From Deltaproteobacteria bacterium (GTDB taxonomy: Bacteria > Myxococcota_A > Polyangia > Haliangiales > Haliangiaceae): a stretch of 33,469 nucleotides of DNA. This document shows positions 29,340-33,469 of this stretch, in pieces. The stretch spans positions 1 to 33,469 of the forward strand of contig JAIOQA010000021.1 in NCBI GenBank assembly GCA_021413675.1. The letters are read 5' to 3'. Positions within the stretch are counted from its first letter, which is position 1, and each line of letters begins with the position of its first letter. Position numbers and translations under genes: made by a program. A model generated the notes under the pieces. It searched no databases and had not been told where the DNA came from. It saw only the letters and a list, made by a program, of their open reading frames with translations.

Positions 29340-30079
29340 CGGAGGAGCGAGGTCTCTAGCACCTGGACCACGACGTTGCTCGTGCCGTGAACCAAGGTGC
29401 CCGCGAGGATCGAGCCGGTGGCCGAGCGCAGCCAGCCGAACAGGAGGCCCGGGAAGAACTTCACCAGCTCGTGCGGCAGGCCGTCCTTCGGGATGTGGAC
29501 GATCCCGAACGCCAGCGAGCTGAGGACCAGCGCCCAGCCGATGCCGCCGCCGAGCCAGCGGCGCTTCGGCGGGAAGCGCTTCTCGAGCAGCATCAGCAGG
29601 CAGCCGCGAAAGAACAGCTCCTCGGGCAGCGCCGCGACCACGTACTGCACGAGCACGAACTCCGCGGTCAGGTGCGGCGCGTGGGCGCCGCTGACGCCGA
29701 GGTAGCGCTTGCACAGCCCGGGCGGCGCGAGGTCGCCGAGCGCGCCGTGGCTGCAGACCTGATCGAAGAAGCCGACGTAGATCGCGGCGAACAGCGGGAA
29801 CGCGATCAGCATCGTGATCCCGGCGAACACCAGGCCGCGCTTCACCGGCGCGGCATGGAAGCCGTAGTCGACCAGATCTTCGTGCCGCCGCCACGCCACC
29901 ACCGACGGCGCGTAGAGGAAGATGACCGGCACGAGCGCGGCGCCGAGGTGGCCGATCAGCGCGACCTTGACGTCGATGCGCACGACCGCCGCGACCAGCG
30001 CGATCACGATCACCGCCGCCCAGGCCGCGATGCGACCGGCCACGAGATCGGGCGGGACTGGAGCGCCTTGGGCGGTCAC
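29336..30079 (-). CDS. CPBP-family intramembrane glutamic protease
   Basis: 247 residues with about seven hydrophobic segments. The catalytic signature is present: PEELFFRG (152-159) with Glu153/Glu154 and Arg158, FGIVHIP with His185, and HGTSN with His221 and Asn225. This is the CAAX-protease/bacteriocin-processing (Abi) family, which cleaves within or next to membrane segments. Myxobacteria also use CPBP proteases as myxosortases for MYXO-CTERM proteins; no such target is visible in the window. The start is GTG at 30079; GGAG lies directly before it, which is too close, so the true start may be a little downstream. It is coupled to the HAD gene by a 4-base overlap. Confidence 0.92.
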   Translation of the reverse strand: MTAQGAPVPPDLVAGRIAAWAAVIVIALVAAVVRIDVKVALIGHLGAALVPVIFLYAPSVVAWRRHEDLVDYGFHAAPVKRGLVFAGITMLIAFPLFAAIYVGFFDQVCSHGALGDLAPPGLCKRYLGVSGAHAPHLTAEFVLVQYVVAALPEELFFRGCLLMLLEKRFPPKRRWLGGGIGWALVLSSLAFGIVHIPKDGLPHELVKFFPGLLFGWLRSATGSILAGTLVHGTSNVVVQVLETSLLR

Positions 30080-30099
30080 CTCCGCGCACCGTACACGAA

Positions 30100-30153
30100 G
30101 GCCCGGTCGGGATCAGCGACCGGGCCAGCATCACGCGCGGGACCCGAGGTCCC
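30100..30153 (-). terminator. Tandem hairpins after the lipoprotein gene
   Basis: GGGACC-CGA-GGTCCC (30139-30153) lies 9 bases past the lipoprotein stop. It is followed by a perfect 10-bp stem, GGCCCGGTCG/CGACCGGGCC with a 7-base loop (30100-30126). It separates that gene from the CPBP protease gene. No T-run. Confidence 0.65.
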
Positions 30154-30162
30154 GTGGCGACT

Positions 30163-31128
30163 TCAGTTGGTGCGGAGCGGCTCGATGCTGCCCGTGATCA
30201 CGGTCTCCGAGATCACCGGCGCCGGCAGCTCGGCCAGCAGGGTCAGGCCGGCCTCGCCCTGGGCGAGCTCGGCCGACGTGCGGAAGCCCCAGACCTGGAC
30301 GAACGCGGTCGCGGTCTGCGGCGGCAGATCGAACACGGCGAACAGGCCGTCCTTGTCGGTGGCGTAGCCGGTGTGGGCCGACATGTTGGGCTTCACCGGC
30401 AGGCCGGCGGCCGCGCTGAAGTAGAACGTGCGGGCCACGGCCGTGCCGTTGGTCAGGTGCTTGTGCATCAGCGACACCGAGCTGACGGTGGCGATCGCGT
30501 TGGCGACCTCCTGGCCCTTGCAGTCGCGCATCGCGCCGGCGAGCACGCCGGTGCCCGGCATGCGATCGAAGCCGACGAACGCGGGCAGCGCGGTCGCGAG
30601 CCCCTCGGAGATCGCGCTGATGTTCTGCGTGGTCGACGCGGCCGTGTAGTACTGGTTCAGCAGGAACGTGTCCTTGTAGGCCGTGGCCGTGATCTTGTAG
30701 CCGATGCGCTTGGAGCCGGCCGGGATCGTGACGCCGGTGTAGGTGCCGTCGGCCGCGGCGGTCACGGAGGCGATCGGCGTGGCGTAGTCGATGCCGGCGA
30801 AGAAGCTGATCTTCGCGTTCGCGACGCCCTTCGACATGTCCTGGAAGTCGGTGATCTTGCCCGTCAGGCTCACCGGCGCGGCGAGCGCAACGTCGGCGGT
30901 CGGCGTGTTGAGACAGCCCCAGTCGGCGTCGCCCTTGTCGACGAACGCGCCGTTCTCCTTCACCCAGGCGTGGGTGACGGCGGTCGGCGTGGTGAAGCCC
31001 TCGTTGACCGGGCCGTTGGGGTTGGCATCGGCGGCCGCGGGCGGCGCGTCGGGAGTGCTGGACGAGCTACCGCCGCAGGCGGCGATGAGGGCGAGTCCGA
31101 GAGCGGACGACAAGGAAGCGAAGCGCAT
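30163..31128 (-). CDS. Lipoprotein with carboxypeptidase-regulatory-like domain
   Basis: 321 residues. The signal peptide [18 protein letters not shown] has the lipobox IAAC (Cys18) followed by Gly-Gly-Ser4, a common outer-membrane linker. The mature part contains a beta-sandwich of the transthyretin/carboxypeptidase-regulatory type ([40 protein letters not shown]). A second beta-rich region contains [20 protein letters not shown]. Two further Cys are visible (WGCLNTP, RDCKGQE). Function unknown; probably a surface or periplasmic protein. GGAGG is 6 bases before the ATG. It stands alone between terminators and has its own promoter with an inverted repeat, so its expression may be tightly controlled. 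Confidence 0.88.
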   Translation of the reverse strand: MRFASLSSALGLALIAACGGSSSSTPDAPPAAADANPNGPVNEGFTTPTAVTHAWVKENGAFVDKGDADWGCLNTPTADVALAAPVSLTGKITDFQDMSKGVANAKISFFAGIDYATPIASVTAAADGTYTGVTIPAGSKRIGYKITATAYKDTFLLNQYYTAASTTQNISAISEGLATALPAFVGFDRMPGTGVLAGAMRDCKGQEVANAIATVSSVSLMHKHLTNGTAVARTFYFSAAAGLPVKPNMSAHTGYATDKDGLFAVFDLPPQTATAFVQVWGFRTSAELAQGEAGLTLLAELPAPVISETVITGSIEPLRTN

Positions 31129-31167
31129 GGGGAACCTCCAGCAGGCCGGGCGAAAAATGGTTTCGCG

Positions 31168-31197
31168 GTTGTATCGAGAATGCCGTTCTCAATGCAA
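31168..31197 (-). promoter_or_regulatory. Promoter with operator-like inverted repeat upstream of the lipoprotein gene
   Basis: On the minus strand TTGCAT (31192-31197), 18-base spacer, TACAAC (31168-31173). The spacer holds GAGAA-TGCCG-TTCTC (31176-31190), a perfect 5-bp-arm inverted repeat, placed where a repressor would block polymerase. The arms recall Fur boxes, but the 5-base centre is longer than the usual 3, so Fur is not proposed. Confidence 0.5.
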
Positions 31198-31283
31198 CGC
31201 CTCACTCGGGGTCCGCGCTCCGGAACGTGACGCAGTGGGCGGAACCGGTCGCGTCGCAATAACGCGGGCCGCGAGCGTGCGGC

Positions 31284-31313
31284 TTGCGCGCATCGCCGCG
31301 CCACGGGTAGAAC
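31284..31313 (+). promoter_or_regulatory. fbaB promoter, leaderless
   Basis: TTGCGC (31284-31289), 18-base spacer, TAGAAC (31308-31313), then exactly 7 bases to the ATG at 31321. There is no Shine-Dalgarno sequence. Confidence 0.5.
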
Positions 31314-31320
31314 CCGAGCC

Positions 31321-32391
31321 ATGGCGCGCACCATCGACCAGCTCCGCGAGATCCTCGGCGACCACTCCAAGCTCCTCGACCACACGTCGAAGACCATCCC
31401 GGCAACGTCGCTGCACCTCCCGGGGCCGCGCTACGTCGACGAGGTCTTCTCGCTCTCGGATCGCCCGATCCGCGTGGTCGCCGCGATGCAGAAGATGTTC
31501 GACACCGGCCGCCTCGCCGGCACCGGCTACCTGTCGATCCTCCCGGTCGACCAGGGCATCGAGCACTCGGCCGGCGCGTCGTTCGCGCCGAACCCCGAGA
31601 TGTTCGATCCCGAGAACATCGTCAAGCTCGCCGTCGAGGGCGGCTGCAACGCCGTCGCGTCGACCTTCGGCGTGCTCGGCATGGTCGCGCGCAAGTGGGC
31701 CCACCGCATCCCGTTCATCGTCAAGATCAACCACAACGAGCTGCTGAGCTACCCGAACACCTACGACCAGACGCTGTTCGGCTCGGTCCGCCAGTGCTTC
31801 GACATGGGCGCCGCCGGCATCGGCGCGACCATCTACTGGGGCTCGCCGGAGTCGCGCCGCCAGCTGGTCGAGATCGCCGAGGCGTTCGCCGAGGCCCACC
31901 GCCTGGGCATGTTCACCGTGCTCTGGTGCTACGTGCGCAACGGCGCGTTCAAGACCGCGCAGGGCGACCAGAGCCTGTCGGCGGATCTCTCCGGCCAGGC
32001 CAACCACCTCGGCGTGACGATCCAGGCCGACATCATCAAGCAGAAGCTGCCCGAGCTGAACGGCGGCTACAACGACCCCGCGCTCAAGGGCCTCGGCAAG
32101 ACCCACAAGAAGGTCTACACCGAGCTGACCTCGGACAACCCGATCGACCTGACCCGATACCAGCTGGCCAACTGCTACATGGGTCGCATCGGCCTCATCA
32201 ACAGCGGCGGCGCGTCGGCGGGTGAGACCGACCTGCGCGAGGCGGTCGCGACCGCGGTGATCAACAAGCGCGCCGGCGGCATGGGCCTCATCTCGGGTCG
32301 CAAGGCGTTCCAGCGCCCGATGAAGGAGGGCGTCGAGCTCCTTCACGCGATCCAGGACGTCTACCTGAACAAGGACGTCACGATCGCCTGA
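31321..32391 (+). CDS. fbaB: Class I fructose-bisphosphate aldolase (FbaB/DhnA type)
   Basis: 356 residues, close to the 350 of E. coli FbaB, whose sequence I recognise along much of this one (for example [20 protein letters not shown] and [19 protein letters not shown]). It cleaves fructose 1,6-bisphosphate to dihydroxyacetone phosphate and glyceraldehyde 3-phosphate through a lysine Schiff base, without metal. The likely Schiff-base lysine is Lys240 in [22 protein letters not shown] and [18 protein letters not shown] line the active site. It belongs to the DeoC/LacD aldolase family. The ATG at 31321 is the natural family start. It is divergent from the lipoprotein gene. Other glycolytic genes are not adjacent. 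Confidence 0.97.
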   Translation: MARTIDQLREILGDHSKLLDHTSKTIPATSLHLPGPRYVDEVFSLSDRPIRVVAAMQKMFDTGRLAGTGYLSILPVDQGIEHSAGASFAPNPEMFDPENIVKLAVEGGCNAVASTFGVLGMVARKWAHRIPFIVKINHNELLSYPNTYDQTLFGSVRQCFDMGAAGIGATIYWGSPESRRQLVEIAEAFAEAHRLGMFTVLWCYVRNGAFKTAQGDQSLSADLSGQANHLGVTIQADIIKQKLPELNGGYNDPALKGLGKTHKKVYTELTSDNPIDLTRYQLANCYMGRIGLINSGGASAGETDLREAVATAVINKRAGGMGLISGRKAFQRPMKEGVELLHAIQDVYLNKDVTIA

Positions 32392-32421
32392 TCGACGACG
32401 TCGCCCGCCGCGGCGCGGGGG

Positions 32422-32436
32422 TGCGAGATCCTCGCA
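32422..32436 (+). terminator. Short hairpin after fbaB
   Basis: TGCGAG-ATC-CTCGCA, a 6-bp stem with a 3-base loop, 30 bases after the fbaB stop. Weak and without a T-run, but it is the only candidate between fbaB and the next gene. Confidence 0.35.
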
Positions 32437-32520
32437 GCGCGGCGGCCGGCGGTGCCCACGTTCCCCGACGTCGCGCCGCGCCTCACGGTCGCGAGATGCA
32501 CGACTACCCCGCCGGTAACT

Positions 32521-32549
32521 TTCGGACTGGCCGACGCGACTGATACGAT
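32521..32549 (+). promoter_or_regulatory. Promoter of the GspE/MshE N-domain gene
   Basis: TTCGGA (32521-32526), 17-base spacer, TACGAT (32544-32549), then 9 bases to the ATG at 32559. No Shine-Dalgarno sequence. Confidence 0.45.
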
Positions 32550-32558
32550 TTCCACCAG

Positions 32559-33469
32559 ATGGCCCGGTTGGGGGAGCTCCTGGTGGCCGCGGGACAGATC
32601 ACCGCCGCGCAGCTCGACGAGGGACTGCGCGCGCAGGTTCTGTACGGCGGACGGCTGGGTACGAACCTGGTCGATCTGTTCCACCTCGACCTCGACGTCA
32701 TCGCGCTGGCGCTGGCCCGGCAGCACCGGCTGCCCGCGGCGCTGGGCAAGCACTTCGAGCGCTGCGATCTGACCGTCCAGGCGCGGCTGACGCCAGCGCT
32801 CGCCGAGCGCTGGGGCGTCGTGCCGATCGGCCACCTCGCCGATCGCCGCGATCTGATCGCGGTCGCGGCGATGGATCCGATCGCGGCCGAGGGCAAGGCC
32901 GAGCTCGCGCGCGCGCTGCGGTGCCGCCCCGAGGACGTCATCGTCTCGGTCGCCGCCGAGCTGCGCATCCGCTACTTCCTCGAGCGCGGCTACGGCATCG
33001 TGCGCGCCAGCCGCTACCTGCGCATCCGGCGCGAGACCAGCCACGGCGTGCCGACGCCGCCCGAGATCGATCTCGACTCGTCGGACGTGGCGGTCGAGGT
33101 CGACGTCGACCTCGACGACACCGGCGAGGATCCGACGATCGCGCGCCCGGCGGTGCGGAGCGCGACCGAGGAGGATCCGACCGAGGATCGCCAGGGCACC
33201 GCGCCCTGGCCGAAGCTCGAGCCCGGCGACGACAGCCGCGACGTCGACCTGCAGTTCGAGATCGATCCGGAGCCGCCGAACGCGCTCGTGCAGGAGCGCC
33301 GGCGCCGGTTCGTGCGGACGCTGTCCGACAGCGACGATCCGATCGCGGACTTCGAGCTGACGCCGGGCACGCCGACGCCGCCGATCGAACCGCCGGCCCC
33401 CGCCGAGCCGCCGCCGATCGCCGCGCCCGCGCCCGCGCCGGTCGAGCCGAGCGAGCCGCCGCCGCCGCG
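32559..33469 (+). CDS. GspE/MshE N-terminal-domain protein (runs off right edge)
   Basis: 303 complete codons are visible with no stop before the window ends. The N-terminus [20 protein letters not shown], then [31 protein letters not shown] and [20 protein letters not shown], matches the T2SSE_N/MshEN domain. This domain sits at the front of type II secretion and type IV pilus assembly ATPases and binds c-di-GMP in MshE. From about residue 165 the sequence becomes an acidic linker ([20 protein letters not shown]), then Pro/Ala-rich up to the edge. No P-loop ATPase is seen in the visible part. Many myxobacterial proteins use this domain as a stand-alone module. The ATG is supported by the -10 hexamer 9 bases upstream. 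Confidence 0.88.
   Translation, partial: MARLGELLVAAGQITAAQLDEGLRAQVLYGGRLGTNLVDLFHLDLDVIALALARQHRLPAALGKHFERCDLTVQARLTPALAERWGVVPIGHLADRRDLIAVAAMDPIAAEGKAELARALRCRPEDVIVSVAAELRIRYFLERGYGIVRASRYLRIRRETSHGVPTPPEIDLDSSDVAVEVDVDLDDTGEDPTIARPAVRSATEEDPTEDRQGTAPWPKLEPGDDSRDVDLQFEIDPEPPNALVQERRRRFVRTLSDSDDPIADFELTPGTPTPPIEPPAPAEPPPIAAPAPAPVEPSEPPPP

Noticed and set aside
31176..31190. Fur box
   Set aside because: The arms match a GAGAA/TTCTC type but the centre is 5 bases instead of 3, and the adjacent gene is not an iron gene.

Overview
The window is about 70% G+C or higher and reads as a chromosomal segment of a myxobacterium-like bacterium (phylum Myxococcota). This rests on two large eukaryotic-type Ser/Thr kinases, an Oar-like TonB-dependent receptor, a lipoprotein with a C-terminal Myxococcus-type Cys-rich repeat, TonB/ExbB/ExbD/ExbD genes, several small lipoproteins, and a stand-alone type II secretion/pilus N-domain protein. 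Placement below phylum is inference. I saw no rRNA, tRNA, CRISPR array, insertion sequence or phage gene.

Left part (1-10,064): the start of a minus-strand lipoprotein; two tandem paralogous lipoproteins (+); an AraC-type regulator with a STAS-like N-terminal half and a membrane Ser/Thr kinase with a beta-propeller (both -); a thioredoxin (+); an ECF sigma factor and a YkgJ-type Cys-cluster protein (-), the latter divergent from a J-like/TPR protein (+).

Middle (10,206-17,100): uridine kinase (+); a second Ser/Thr kinase (-) divergent from a NarL-type response regulator (+); a TIGR04255-like protein and a UvrD/PcrA helicase (-).

Envelope block (17,244-26,003, all -): an Oar-like receptor preceded by a Cys-rich lipoprotein in one operon with a TTGACA promoter; then, after a 593-base spacer, an operon of TPR lipoprotein, TonB, ExbB and two ExbD proteins. 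The second operon can supply proton-motive-force-driven energy and the receptor is a natural client. The one-ExbB/two-ExbD plan also resembles the AglRQS gliding motor, so the real client is open.

Right part (26,247-33,469): nadC, birA and a membrane-anchored protein with 4-base start/stop overlaps (-); a CPBP membrane protease overlapping a HAD-IB phosphatase (-); a lipoprotein with a regulated-looking promoter (-); class I fructose-bisphosphate aldolase fbaB (+); and a protein with a GspE/MshE N-domain that runs off the right edge (+).

A recurring feature is that genes at the head of transcription units often have a -10-like hexamer only 6-10 bases before the start codon and no Shine-Dalgarno sequence, while genes inside operons have good Shine-Dalgarno sequences. 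This suggests widespread leaderless transcription. It also decided several start choices.
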